Assembly: GCA_036556265.1 (NCBI GenBank)
Contig: DATBJU010000010.1
Coordinates: 1-38,250, forward strand
From: JAUSIF01 sp036556265
GTDB lineage: Bacteria; Pseudomonadota; Alphaproteobacteria; Rhizobiales; Xanthobacteraceae
Direction of reading: 5' to 3'
Length of the DNA: 38,250 nt
Positions 1 to 7,278 of the stretch are shown here, piece by piece (position 1 is the stretch's first letter; each line of letters starts with the position of its first letter). The position numbers were made by a program, and so were the translations under genes. The notes beneath the pieces are model-generated. The model searched no databases. It saw only the letters and a list, made by a program, of their open reading frames with translations, and was not told the origin of the DNA.

Positions 1-338
1 AGCTCAACGGCCAGAAGTTCCTGGCCCTCAATGGCGGCCCGCAGTTCAAGTTCGACGAGGCGATCTCGTTCCAGATCATGTGCAAGGACCAGGAGGAGGT
101 CGATTACTACTGGAGCAAGCTCACGGCCGGCGGTCAGGAAGGCCCGTGCGGGTGGCTGAAGGACAAGTTCGGCCTGTCCTGGCAGGTAGTGCCGACCGTG
201 CTCCTCGACATGATCAAGGATCCTGACACGGCGAAGTCGCAGCGCGTGATGAAGGCGTTCATGCAGATGAAGAAGTTCAACATCGCGGAATTGAAGCGTG
301 CTTACGAAGGGAAGGAGCTCGCCGGAGCAGCACAATGA
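1..338 (+). CDS. VOC/PhnB-like protein, 5' end cut off by the window
   Basis: The reading frame is open from base 3 to the TGA at 336-338, so the start codon lies outside the window. The visible part is the C-terminal half of a PhnB-like vicinal-oxygen-chelate protein (the family often annotated as 3-demethylubiquinone-9 3-methyltransferase-like). It shows the typical order ALNGG-P-FKFDEAISF, then a CxDQEEVDYYW helix, a CGWLKDKFGLSWQ strand, and a C-terminal MMxMKKxDIAxLxxA-like helix (here MQMKKFNIAELKRA). Most such proteins have no proven reaction, and I assign none. The next gene starts inside its stop codon (ATGA overlap at 335-338), so the two are surely co-transcribed. Family assignment is firm; function is open. 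Confidence 0.85.
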   Translation, partial: LNGQKFLALNGGPQFKFDEAISFQIMCKDQEEVDYYWSKLTAGGQEGPCGWLKDKFGLSWQVVPTVLLDMIKDPDTAKSQRVMKAFMQMKKFNIAELKRAYEGKELAGAAQ

Positions 339-829
339 GCCGCTCCACGAACGCCGTCGTCGAGCCCCCGCGCTTCGAGGACGGCAGGCCGCTTGTGATC
401 GCCGGTCTGGCCGAGCGCCACAGCGGCACCAACGTGCGCATCCCTCAACAATGGGAGCGGTTCGCGCCGCACATCGGCAAGGTTCCGGGACAGGTCGGAC
501 GCGCCGCATACGGTGTCGTATTCGACACGCTGAAACGCGCATTCAGCTTCGGCTACCTCGCCGGCGTCGAAGTGGCGCCTGACCGAGTGCCGGAAACATT
601 CGGGCGCCTAGAAATTCCGGCGCAACGCTACGCAGTCTTCTCGCATCACGGTCACGTGTCCGCGATCCCGCGCATCATGCACGCGATCACGGTCGAATGG
701 CTGCCCACAAGCGGCCATCAATTGGCCGCTGACGGCGCCGATTTCTTCGAGCGCTACGGAGAAGAATTCGATCCGCGCAGCGGCAACGGCGAGATCGAAA
801 TCTGGCTGCCGATCAAGCCCGTCAGCTGA
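335..829 (+). CDS. GyrI-like / AraC effector-binding domain protein
   Basis: A 164-residue stand-alone GyrI-like domain, the small-molecule-binding half of AraC- and MerR-type regulators, with no DNA-binding part. Recognisable pieces are the first strand (RPLVIAGL), the helix with IPQQWERFAPHIG, the central segment YGVVFDT...FSFGYLAGVEV, the hallmark IPAQRYAVFSHHGHVSAIPRIMHAITVEWLP, and the C-terminal FERYGEEFD...EIEIWLPIKP. Proteins of this type bind or hydrolyse hydrophobic and cyclopropanoid compounds or inhibit gyrase in some bacteria. The ATGA overlap with the preceding VOC gene supports translational coupling. Which ligand it binds cannot be told from sequence. Confidence 0.85.
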   Translation: MSRSTNAVVEPPRFEDGRPLVIAGLAERHSGTNVRIPQQWERFAPHIGKVPGQVGRAAYGVVFDTLKRAFSFGYLAGVEVAPDRVPETFGRLEIPAQRYAVFSHHGHVSAIPRIMHAITVEWLPTSGHQLAADGADFFERYGEEFDPRSGNGEIEIWLPIKPVS

Positions 830-862
830 CGCAATTCCAAGCAGAACGATTGGAGTGAACCC

Positions 863-1285
863 ATGCCCACGCAAGTCGTTGTCCCCTATCTCACGGTCAA
901 GGATGCTTCCGCCGCAATCGATTTCTACAAGAAGGCGTTCAATGCGAAGGAGAACTCACGCGCGCCGGCCGAGGACGGCAAGCGGCTCCTGCACGCCGAC
1001 ATTTCGATCAACGGCGGCTCCGTCTTCGTGATGGACGAATTCCCGGAGCACGCGGAGAACGGCGGCACAAAAGCGCCCGACGGGAAGCACCCGTCTCCGG
1101 TGGCGATGGTCATCAACTACGCCGCGCCGCCCGAGATCGACGCCATCTACCAGCGTGCCGTCGCCGCCGGCTGCAACAGGATACAGGAGCCGCAGGATAC
1201 GTTCTGGCAGGCCCGCTTCGCGATCGTGATGGATCCGTACGGTCATTCCTGGATGCTGAACGCGCCGCTGCCGACGAAACAGTGA
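863..1285 (+). CDS. VOC family protein (PhnB/glyoxalase-like)
   Basis: A full-length 140-residue VOC protein. The first beta-alpha-beta unit reads PYLTVKDASAAIDFYKKAFNAKE, and the second carries the FWQARFAIVMDPYGHSWML motif in which the PxGxxW stretch supplies the usual metal-ligand region. HADISINGGSVFVMDEFPE sits between them. Such proteins are dioxygenase-, glyoxalase- or antibiotic-sequestering-like folds, and this PhnB subgroup is mostly uncharacterised. A GGAG ribosome-binding site (852-855) lies seven bases before the ATG. It follows the GyrI-like gene after 33 bases and precedes an AHSA1 gene, a neighbourhood common for PhnB proteins. Confidence 0.88.
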   Translation: MPTQVVVPYLTVKDASAAIDFYKKAFNAKENSRAPAEDGKRLLHADISINGGSVFVMDEFPEHAENGGTKAPDGKHPSPVAMVINYAAPPEIDAIYQRAVAAGCNRIQEPQDTFWQARFAIVMDPYGHSWMLNAPLPTKQ

Positions 1286-1363
1286 TGGCCGGTCGGATCG
1301 CCGGCGTCCCGCTCGTCCTTGACACGAACCCAGGTTGGAATTCCAAGCGTGAAGGAGAAGATC

Positions 1364-1891
1364 ATGGCCCAGAGCACCGCAAGACGCGAAGCCCCGCAAG
1401 CTGCGCTGCGCGAATTTGTCATCTCACGCACCTTTGATGCGCCCCGTGCGAAAGTTTGGAGAGCCTTCGCCGAGTTCGAGCAGATGAAGCAATGGTTCGC
1501 GCCCAAGGGATTCAAGGTGAAGTCTGCGAAGATGGATTTCCGCTCCGGCGGCACCTACCACTACTGCCTGAGCCCGGCGGACGGGACCGAGATGTGGGGC
1601 AAGGCCGTGTATCGAGAGATTGCGGCGCCCGAGCGCCTCGTCTGGGTCAACTCGTTCTCCGACGAGCAGGCAGGCCTCAGCCGACATCCGATGGCGCCGA
1701 CGTGGCCGCTTGAGATGCTCACCACCGTCACACTCGCCGAACAGGGCGGCAAGACCACCGTTACCGTCCGCTGGCTGCCGCTGAATCCGAGCGACGAGGA
1801 GCGGGCGACCTTCGACGCGGGCCACGAGTCGATGAAACAGGGCTGGACCGGCACGTTCGATCAGCTCGAGGAGCATCTGGCGAAGTCCTGA
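1364..1891 (+). CDS. SRPBCC (AHSA1/Bet v 1-like) domain protein
   Basis: A START/Bet v 1-fold lipid- or hydrophobe-binding domain of the AHSA1 group, 175 residues. Diagnostic stretches are FVISRTFDAPRAKVWRAFAEFEQMKQWFAP, DFRSGGTYHYCL, GKAVYREIAAPERLVWVNSF, TTVTLAEQGGKTTVTVRW and the C-terminal GHESMKQGWTGTFDQLEEHL. An upstream in-frame ATG at 1319 exists, but the AAGGAG ribosome-binding site at 1352-1357 places the true start at 1364. AHSA1 proteins are often encoded with PhnB/VOC, DUF1428 and YCII proteins, as here. No substrate can be assigned. Confidence 0.9.
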   Translation: MAQSTARREAPQAALREFVISRTFDAPRAKVWRAFAEFEQMKQWFAPKGFKVKSAKMDFRSGGTYHYCLSPADGTEMWGKAVYREIAAPERLVWVNSFSDEQAGLSRHPMAPTWPLEMLTTVTLAEQGGKTTVTVRWLPLNPSDEERATFDAGHESMKQGWTGTFDQLEEHLAKS

Positions 1892-1907
1892 CGACCGCGC
1901 CGGCTGC

Positions 1908-1930
1908 CGCGGCCCGGGTTCCGGGCCGCG
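1908..1930 (+). terminator. Possible terminator hairpin after the SRPBCC gene
   Basis: A ten-base-pair perfect GC stem (1908-1917 with 1921-1930) around a three-base loop begins 17 bases after the stop codon at 1889-1891. No run of T follows, so this is either a weak or factor-assisted terminator or an mRNA-end stabiliser. Confidence 0.35.
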
Positions 1931-2020
1931 CCGCTGTCGCCCATGGAAACCCGTTCGCCCCTCGCGAGTTGCCAGCGACGAGCAACCGCTCCACTCTGTC
2001 TGAAGCGGAAGGGAACGCCC

Positions 2021-2443
2021 GTGCGTCGCGCAGTTTTCGCTATCCTCTTTTTCATCCTCGCCACGCCCGCTTCGGCGGATCTGCGAATTGTGTCGAGCCC
2101 GGGCGGAGAGGTCGGTCCATACCTGGAGCTGTTCGCGCTCGTCCGGCAATCGGGAGAACGGGTGGTGCTTGATGGCCCTTGCATTTCGGCCTGCACCCTC
2201 GTGCTGAGCATCGTGCCGAACGACCGGATCTGCGTGACGCCGCGGGCCGTGCTTGGGTTCCACGCCGCGCGCTGGCTGGATCGGGAAGGAAAATTCCATG
2301 CCGCGCCCGAGCCGACCCGGCTCGTTGCCGCGAGTTACCCGGCCGCGGTCCGCGACTGGATCGACCGCCGCGGCGGCCTGAAGGCAAAGCCGATCTTCCT
2401 GCGGGGGAGGGAACTCGCCGCGATGTTCCCGCGCTGCCGCTAG
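2021..2443 (+). CDS. Secreted ClpP-fold-like protein (COG3904-like)
   Basis: A protein of 140 residues starting with a signal peptide (VRRAVFAILFFILATPASA). I prefer the GTG at 2021 to the ATG at 1943: it places the signal peptide at the N-terminus and follows the purine-rich GGAAGGGA at 2007-2014. The mature part resembles the periplasmic ClpP-fold family: SSPGGEVGPYLELF, then VVLDGPCISACTLVLSIV with a serine between two cysteines, then AVLGFHAARW supplying a histidine. These would be the oxyanion/nucleophile and catalytic histidine positions of the crotonase fold, but proteolysis has not been shown for this group to my knowledge. It is flanked by cytosolic detoxification-type genes and seems functionally unrelated to them. 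Confidence 0.6.
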   Translation: MRRAVFAILFFILATPASADLRIVSSPGGEVGPYLELFALVRQSGERVVLDGPCISACTLVLSIVPNDRICVTPRAVLGFHAARWLDREGKFHAAPEPTRLVAASYPAAVRDWIDRRGGLKAKPIFLRGRELAAMFPRCR

Positions 2444-2487
2444 TTGCATCGGTGGAGCATCGCGGCTGAATTTCCAGGTGCCCGGGC

Positions 2488-3168
2488 ATGTCGTTGAAGC
2501 TTTATTTTCATCCGCTCGCGTCCTTCTGCCACAAGGCGCTGATTGCGCTCTATGAGAACGACACGCCCTTCGAGCCGGTGATCGTCGATCTTGCCGACGA
2601 ACGGTCGGCCGCCGCCTTCAAAGCAGTCTGGCCGATGGGCAGGTTTCCGGTTCTGCGCGACGAGGCGAGAGGCCGCACGATCGCGGAGTCGACGATCATC
2701 GTCGAATACCTCGACGCATTCCACCCGGGGCAGACGCGCTTCGTGCCTGCTGACGCGGACCGTGCCTGGCGAACACGCATGTGGGACCGCTTCCACGATG
2801 AATATGTCGAAAAACCGATGCAGAAAATCGTCACCGATCGGCTGCGGCCGGAAGGCAAGCGCGATCCGCTTGGCGTCGAGCAGGCGAGGGCGCAGCTCGG
2901 CGAAGCGTATGTGCTGCTCGAGCGCGAAATGGAATCGAATCCCTGGGCGATTGGCGACGAGTTTACCCTCGCCGACTGCTCGGCGGCGCCGGCGCTGTTC
3001 TTTGCGAACACCGTCGAGCCATTCGGCGAGAAGAGAAATCTCACCGCTTATCTTGACCGGCTGACGGCGCGCGCTTCCTTTGCGCGCGTGCTTCGCGAAT
3101 CCGAACCCTACTTCTCACTTTTTCCCCTGGAACGAAAACCGCGGATCGCCGCCGGCGCGGCGAGCTAG
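2488..3168 (+). CDS. Glutathione S-transferase family protein
   Basis: A canonical cytosolic GST of 226 residues. The thioredoxin-like N-terminal domain shows LKLYFHPLASFCHKALIALYE (Ser/Cys active-site region near residues 12-14), the cis-proline PMGRFPVL and the glutathione-contact IAESTIIVEYLD. The all-helical C-terminal domain carries the N-capping box WAIGDEFTLADCSAAPALF. The class cannot be fixed by eye, although the FHPLASFCHK start is common in proteobacterial GSTs of unknown substrate. It probably conjugates or reduces electrophilic compounds, which fits the neighbouring VOC and GFA genes. Confidence 0.9.
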   Translation: MSLKLYFHPLASFCHKALIALYENDTPFEPVIVDLADERSAAAFKAVWPMGRFPVLRDEARGRTIAESTIIVEYLDAFHPGQTRFVPADADRAWRTRMWDRFHDEYVEKPMQKIVTDRLRPEGKRDPLGVEQARAQLGEAYVLLEREMESNPWAIGDEFTLADCSAAPALFFANTVEPFGEKRNLTAYLDRLTARASFARVLRESEPYFSLFPLERKPRIAAGAAS

Positions 3169-3364
3169 CGTTTCCTGCGCCGTGCGACCACCGCCTCATA
3201 CGCGGATGCGATCAATCGATGCAGTCAGCCGGCCCGTGGCGCTAAGTGACTGAAGAAACGTTGGTTTCAGAATGTCGGATAGCGGCACGGTCAGGCGTCC
3301 TTGGAACAACCGGGCGCTGAGCGCGTCAGCGAGGGAGAACCAGACTGCGCGGGGCGGCCAACAC

Positions 3365-3371
3365 AAGGAGG
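3365..3371 (+). promoter_or_regulatory. Ribosome-binding site that sets the start of the VOC gene at 3378
   Basis: The sequence AAGGAGG abuts an ATG at 3372 with no spacing and lies six bases before a second in-frame ATG at 3378. Only the second has workable spacing, so translation should begin at 3378. Confidence 0.7.
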
Positions 3372-3377
3372 ATGAGC

Positions 3378-3755
3378 ATGTTGTCGGACAAGGATGCAAT
3401 GGCGACGGTTGCGGTCAAGGATCTCGCGACCGCAAAGAAATTCTATCAGCAGACGCTTGGCTTCGCGCCGGCGGGCATGGACGACGAGAACGCGGTGACG
3501 CTGCGCAGCGGCAAGTCGACCATCGTCGTCTACAAGTCGCAGTTCGCGGGCACCAACAAAGCGACAACGGCGACTTGGGGCGTCGGCAACGAGCTGGACG
3601 CGATCGTGAAGACGCTGAAGGGAAAGGGTGTGGCGTTCGAGCACTACGACATGCCGGGCGTGAAGCACGAGGGCGACGTGCACCTTTTCGGTGAGTTCAA
3701 GGGCGCCTGGTTCAAGGATCCCGAAGGCAACATCCTGCACATCAACAACCAGTGA
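3378..3755 (+). CDS. VOC family protein (glyoxalase/bleomycin-resistance-like)
   Basis: A single-module VOC protein of 125 residues. The N-terminal unit reads ATVAVKDLATAKKFYQQTLGF, and the C-terminal unit ends in GAWFKDPEGNILHINNQ, the PxGNxL motif of the family. The middle carries ITVYKSQFAGTNKATTATW-like strands (TIVVYKSQFAGTN). It differs from the PhnB type upstream and is closer to the glyoxalase-I-like dimeric group. An ideal ribosome-binding site decides the start. A DUF1428 gene follows after 40 bases, probably in the same transcript. Confidence 0.88.
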   Translation: MLSDKDAMATVAVKDLATAKKFYQQTLGFAPAGMDDENAVTLRSGKSTIVVYKSQFAGTNKATTATWGVGNELDAIVKTLKGKGVAFEHYDMPGVKHEGDVHLFGEFKGAWFKDPEGNILHINNQ

Positions 3756-3795
3756 GTACACAGAGGCGCCGAGAGCAAGAGGAGAGGAGCGCGAG

Positions 3796-4155
3796 ATGAA
3801 GTATGTCGATGGATTTGTGCTGGCCGTTCCGAAGAAGAACGTGAAGGCCTATCGCCGCATGGCGGCGAAGGCCGGCAAGGTATGGCGTGAGCACGGTGCG
3901 CTCGAATTCCGCGAGTGCGTAGGCGACGACCTGAAGGTGAAGATGGGTGTGCCGTTCACACGCCTCGCCAAAACCAGGAACGGCGAAACCGTGTTCTTCT
4001 CCTTCATCGTCTATAAGTCACGCGGGCATCGCGACCGCGTCAACGCAAGGGTGATGAAGGACAAACGGCTCGCCAAGATGATGAACACGAAGGCGATGCC
4101 GTTCGACGTGAAGCGCATGGCCTACGGCGGCTTCAAGACGCTGGTTGACCTCTAA
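3796..4155 (+). CDS. DUF1428 (YbaA-like) protein
   Basis: A 119-residue cytosolic protein of the DUF1428 family. Typical features are the opening YVDGFVLAVPKKNVKAYRRMA, the centre WREHGALEFRECVGDD, the hydrophobic VFFSFIVYKSRGHRDRVNARVM, and the closing MPFDVKRMAYGGFKTLVDL. The fold is a dimeric alpha-beta (ferredoxin-like) barrel, and its function is unknown. The longer frame opening at 3691 lies inside the previous gene, whereas the ATG at 3796 has an AGGAG box (3785-3789) at good spacing. The stop codon shares one base with the start of the GFA gene (TAATG), so the two are coupled. Confidence 0.9.
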   Translation: MKYVDGFVLAVPKKNVKAYRRMAAKAGKVWREHGALEFRECVGDDLKVKMGVPFTRLAKTRNGETVFFSFIVYKSRGHRDRVNARVMKDKRLAKMMNTKAMPFDVKRMAYGGFKTLVDL

Positions 4156-4556
4156 TGCAGAAGACGTACCAAGGCAGCTGCCATTGCGGCGCGGTGCGTT
4201 GCGGCGCCGATCTCGATCTTGTCGGCGTGACGAGCCGCTGCAATTGCTCGATCTGCACGAAGACACGCTTCTGGAAGACCATGGTGCCCGCCGGCGCGTT
4301 CCGTTTGCTTCAAGGCGAGGACGCGCTCTCGGAGTATCGCTTCGGCAGCCATCACATCGAGCACCGTTTCTGCCGCCTTTGCGGCGTCAAGACGTTTGGC
4401 CGCGGACACCTCGACGAAATCGGCGACTTTGTCGCGATCAGCATCGCCTGCCTCGACGACGCGACGCCGCAGGAGCTGGCAGCAGCGCCGATCAAATTCG
4501 AGGACGGCCGCCACGAAAATCGGGACGCGCCGCCCTCGGAGACGCGGTATCTTTAA
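4155..4556 (+). CDS. GFA family zinc protein (Gfa/CENP-V-like)
   Basis: A 133-residue protein of the glutathione-dependent formaldehyde-activating enzyme (GFA) fold. The seven conserved zinc-binding cysteines are present: GSCHCGAV near the N-terminus, RCNCSICTK in the middle, and FCRLCGVKTF. The family name comes from one enzyme thought to help join glutathione and formaldehyde, but most members are uncharacterised and may act on other thiols. It begins on the last base of the DUF1428 stop codon. The presence of a GST and VOC proteins upstream suggests thiol- or aldehyde-linked detoxification. Confidence 0.9.
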   Translation: MQKTYQGSCHCGAVRCGADLDLVGVTSRCNCSICTKTRFWKTMVPAGAFRLLQGEDALSEYRFGSHHIEHRFCRLCGVKTFGRGHLDEIGDFVAISIACLDDATPQELAAAPIKFEDGRHENRDAPPSETRYL

Positions 4557-4584
4557 GGGCATTCGTTTGACAGGGGCGTTCGCC

Positions 4585-5319
4585 ATGCTCGACTTCGCCG
4601 GAACGATAGCGATCGTCGCGACGGTTGTCCTCTGCCTCGTCGCGATCGGCGCGACATTGCCCCTCAGCACCGGGTCGCGGGTCGTGCTCGCGCTCGTCGT
4701 TGGAATATGGGTTGGCCTCGCGGCGGCCATCGGTGCGGCCGGCGAGTTCGCCGACGCGGGGCGGCGGCCCGTCCCACTGATCGCTGTTTTCTTCGCGGCA
4801 CCTCTCCTCGCTACCGCATTGACCGCCGCACTCTGGCCGGCGGCACGCCGAACGATGCTCGCTCTGCCGATGCCGCTCATGATCGGAATGAACATTCCGC
4901 GGGTCGTCGGCGGCATGTTTCTTTTGCTCGCGGTCGCGGGCCGGCTCGGCGGCCCGTTCCCCCAGTCGGCCGCCTGGGGCGATCTCATCACCGCGCTTGT
5001 CGCGATCCCGGCGGTTTGGTGGGCCATCGATCCCACGGCGGCGCGGGACCGGCTCATCTGGATCTGGAATGTGTTTGGGGCGCTCGATCTCCTCGCCGCC
5101 GTCGGCCTCGCCACGGTGACGACGCCGGACTCGCCTTTGCGAATGATCGATGGCGGGGTCGGGCCGCAGGCGATGCAGTATCTGCCGTGGGCGCTGATCC
5201 CGGCCGTTCTCGTCCCCTGCTGGCTGATCCTGCACGCGATCATCCTCGCGCAATTGCGGGCACGGGCGCGCGAGCCGGGCCGCACGACCGGCGCCGCCGC
5301 GCTGCGCAAGGCGGCGTGA
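4585..5319 (+). CDS. Integral membrane protein of unknown function
   Basis: A 244-residue, strongly hydrophobic protein with about seven predicted membrane spans (roughly residues 5-25, 32-52, 64-84, 103-121, 131-147, 160-180 and 201-222). Short connecting loops and a basic C-terminal tail (QLRARAREPGRTTG) suggest a cytoplasmic end. I do not recognise a named family. The frame runs further upstream to 4396, but the ATG at 4585 starts directly at the first membrane span and is preceded by AGGGG. It may be co-transcribed with the GFA gene 28 bases upstream. Confidence 0.75.
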   Translation: MLDFAGTIAIVATVVLCLVAIGATLPLSTGSRVVLALVVGIWVGLAAAIGAAGEFADAGRRPVPLIAVFFAAPLLATALTAALWPAARRTMLALPMPLMIGMNIPRVVGGMFLLLAVAGRLGGPFPQSAAWGDLITALVAIPAVWWAIDPTAARDRLIWIWNVFGALDLLAAVGLATVTTPDSPLRMIDGGVGPQAMQYLPWALIPAVLVPCWLILHAIILAQLRARAREPGRTTGAAALRKAA

Positions 5320-5391
5320 AAACCCGCTTCGAAACTCGACATTCGCCGGCCCAGATGGCATGAACGCCGTCCCGGTGTGCGGAGTCGCTTG

Positions 5392-5802
5392 ATGAAAAAT
5401 TTTCTCACCCGCTTCTTCACTTGGTGGAACGGTCAGACCTTCGGCACCCAGCTCTGGACCTGGCGCTATGGGGAGTTCGTGGGGGAGGACGAATCCGGCA
5501 ACCGCTACTTCCGCACCAAGGGGGGCAAGATCGATCCGACGCTCGGCTTCGAGCGGCGCTGGGTGATTTATAACGGCCTCGCCGAACCCTCGCGCGTGCC
5601 GCCCGATTGGCACGGTTGGCTGCATCACACAGTCGACGTTCCGCCGACGCTCGAGAGCTACAAGGCGCACCCCTGGCAGAAACCGCACGTGCCCAATCTC
5701 ACTGGGACGCCGAACGCCTGGCGGCCGCAAGGCTCGACGCTTGCCTCCGGTCGCCGCCCGCACGCGACCGGCGACTACAAGCCTTGGACGCCGAGCGAGT
5801 AG
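5392..5802 (+). CDS. NDUFA12-family NADH:ubiquinone oxidoreductase accessory subunit
   Basis: A 136-residue homologue of the mitochondrial complex I accessory subunit NDUFA12 (B17.2), found in alphaproteobacteria on the cytosolic side of complex I. The hallmark order is present: FFTWWNGQTFGTQLWTWRYGEFVGEDESGNRYF, then RRWVIYNG, EPSRVPPDWHGWLHH and the C-terminal YKPWTP. I start at 5392, because GGAG at 5381-5384 is seven bases upstream and the N-terminal MKNFLTRFF matches the family; the GTG at 5377 is unlikely. It is not near nuo genes here, which is usual. In many Rhizobiales it sits just before the DUF2155 gene, which here lies 8.5 kb downstream. Confidence 0.93.
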   Translation: MKNFLTRFFTWWNGQTFGTQLWTWRYGEFVGEDESGNRYFRTKGGKIDPTLGFERRWVIYNGLAEPSRVPPDWHGWLHHTVDVPPTLESYKAHPWQKPHVPNLTGTPNAWRPQGSTLASGRRPHATGDYKPWTPSE

Positions 5803-5891
5803 GTCAGCGCCGCGTAGCTTGGCGTGCTTTTCATTGCGCACTAGATTGTCGGCGCGATCGCGGGTTCCGGTCGCGACAGGCGCGAGCCGCT

Positions 5892-7217
5892 ATGAGCAGG
5901 GACGACCCCGGGCGCGAAGGCATTGGCCGCGAGCCGGTCCGCTCCAATATTCAGGAAGCGCTGCGCGCGCTCGCTTCGGCGAGCGAGGAAGCCGACGTCG
6001 CGCGTCAGCAGCTGAACGACACCCTGGAATCGATCTCCGAAGGCGTCGTGCTGTTCGACGCAGACGACCGGATCGTCACCTGCAACTCGCGTTATCGCCG
6101 GTACTTCGAGGAAGCCGGCGGCGCTGACATTGGTGCGCTGGTCAAGCCCGGCGCTTTGCTGTGGGACCTCATGCGCGCCGCCCACGCGCGCGGCATGTTC
6201 CCACTCATTGGGGATGGCGATCTCGAGACACACATCGAACGGCGCAAGGCACTGCGGCGTAATCCCGGCGGCACGATCGAGCAGTATCTGTCCGACGGAC
6301 GCTGGCTTCAGATCAACGAGCACCGGACGGCCAACGGCGGCATTGCGTCAGTTTACACGGACGTGACGGAGTTGAAGCGCCGGGAGGCCGAGCTCGCCCA
6401 CAAGACCGCCACGCTCGAAACGCTGTCGGCGAAGTTGGCCAAGTATCTGCCACCGCAAGTGTACAGCTCGATCTTCACCGGCGAGCAAACCGTCGAGCTC
6501 GCCTCCAAGCGGAAGAAGCTCACGATTTTCTTTTCCGACATTGCCGGCTTCACCGACTCGGTTGACGCGCTCGAGTCCGAGGAGTTGACAGCGCTTCTAA
6601 ATCAGTACCTGACGGAGATGTCGGCCATTGCAACGGCGCACGGCGCGACCGTGGACAAGTACATCGGCGACGCGATCCTTGCCTTCTTCGGAGACCCGGT
6701 TTCGCGTGGCGCGAAGGAGGATGCCGTGGCCTGCGTGCGCATGGCGATCGCCATGCAGCAACGCATGCGCGAACTGAGCACGATTTGGCGCAGGAAGGGA
6801 ATCGAACAACCGTTCGAGCTGCGTATCGGCATTACTACGGGCTACTGCACCGTGGGAAATTTCGGCAGTGAGGACCGGCTCGATTATACGGCGATCGGCA
6901 ACGCCGTGAATCTGGCGGCGCGGCTCCAGGTGAACGCCGAGCCGGGTACGATACTCTTGGACTCCGAGACGCGCTCGCTGGTCGACGGCGCGGTCCGCAC
7001 GGAAGATCGTGGCGCGGTCGCGATCAAGGGCTTCGCTCGGCCCGTCAGCGTCTATGCCGTTGCCGGTGACTACCGGGAGGAGCAGGCGCAGGGGCGGGTG
7101 ACTTCGGTCGATTGCGACGGAATGCGGCTCCTGATCGACTACGACAAATTGTCCGGCGCGGAGCGCAAGCAGGCAATCGCTGCGCTCGAGCAAGTGATCG
7201 GTCGGCTGAAGAAGTAG
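5892..7217 (+). CDS. PAS-domain class III adenylate/guanylate cyclase
   Basis: A soluble 441-residue signalling enzyme. Residues 20-45 are a helical lead-in, about 42-160 a PAS sensor (ISEGVVLFDADDRIVTCNSRY ... VYTDVTE), 160-200 a coiled linker, and 205-392 a class III cyclase domain. The catalytic set looks complete: metal-binding Asp216 (FFSDIAGFT) and Asp260 (VDKYIGDAILAFFGD), substrate-selecting Lys256 and Asp331 (DYTAIG), and transition-state Asn340 and Arg344 (NAVNLAAR). The Lys/Asp pair argues for ATP, hence cAMP. There is no membrane span. About 50 extra residues follow the cyclase domain. A longer frame begins at 5607 inside the previous gene, but the first family-like start is the ATG at 5892. 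Confidence 0.93.
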   Translation: MSRDDPGREGIGREPVRSNIQEALRALASASEEADVARQQLNDTLESISEGVVLFDADDRIVTCNSRYRRYFEEAGGADIGALVKPGALLWDLMRAAHARGMFPLIGDGDLETHIERRKALRRNPGGTIEQYLSDGRWLQINEHRTANGGIASVYTDVTELKRREAELAHKTATLETLSAKLAKYLPPQVYSSIFTGEQTVELASKRKKLTIFFSDIAGFTDSVDALESEELTALLNQYLTEMSAIATAHGATVDKYIGDAILAFFGDPVSRGAKEDAVACVRMAIAMQQRMRELSTIWRRKGIEQPFELRIGITTGYCTVGNFGSEDRLDYTAIGNAVNLAARLQVNAEPGTILLDSETRSLVDGAVRTEDRGAVAIKGFARPVSVYAVAGDYREEQAQGRVTSVDCDGMRLLIDYDKLSGAERKQAIAALEQVIGRLKK

Positions 7218-7218
7218 C

Positions 7219-7233
7219 GGCCGCCTTGCGGCC
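7219..7233 (+). terminator. Short GC hairpin after the cyclase gene
   Basis: A six-base-pair stem (7219-7224 with 7228-7233) with a three-base loop starts two bases after the cyclase stop codon. There is no T run, so at best it is a weak terminator. Confidence 0.2.
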
Positions 7234-7278
7234 CGTTCGCCGAGGCTGCATCCTTCCATCGGCACTTAGGGAAACAGC

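Noticed and set aside
1908..1930. Hairpin after the SRPBCC gene as a full intrinsic terminator
   Set aside because: The stem is strong but there is no T run after it; kept only as a low-confidence feature.
1424..2449. A 341-codon minus-strand open frame
   Set aside because: It spans two recognisable plus-strand genes and the hairpin at 1908-1930, with no motif of its own.
3196..3399. A 67-codon minus-strand frame in the 209-base gap before the VOC gene
   Set aside because: Its translation looks more protein-like than most shadows (for example LSDILKPTFLQSLSATG), so a gene remnant is possible, but I recognise no family, and its start overlaps the VOC gene on the other strand.
4152..5841. Long antisense open frames on the minus strand (422 and 449 codons) opposite DUF1428 to NDUFA12 genes
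   Set aside because: The translations are Arg/Pro/Ala-rich with no family motif and lie opposite well-recognised genes. They are by-products of high-GC third-codon positions.
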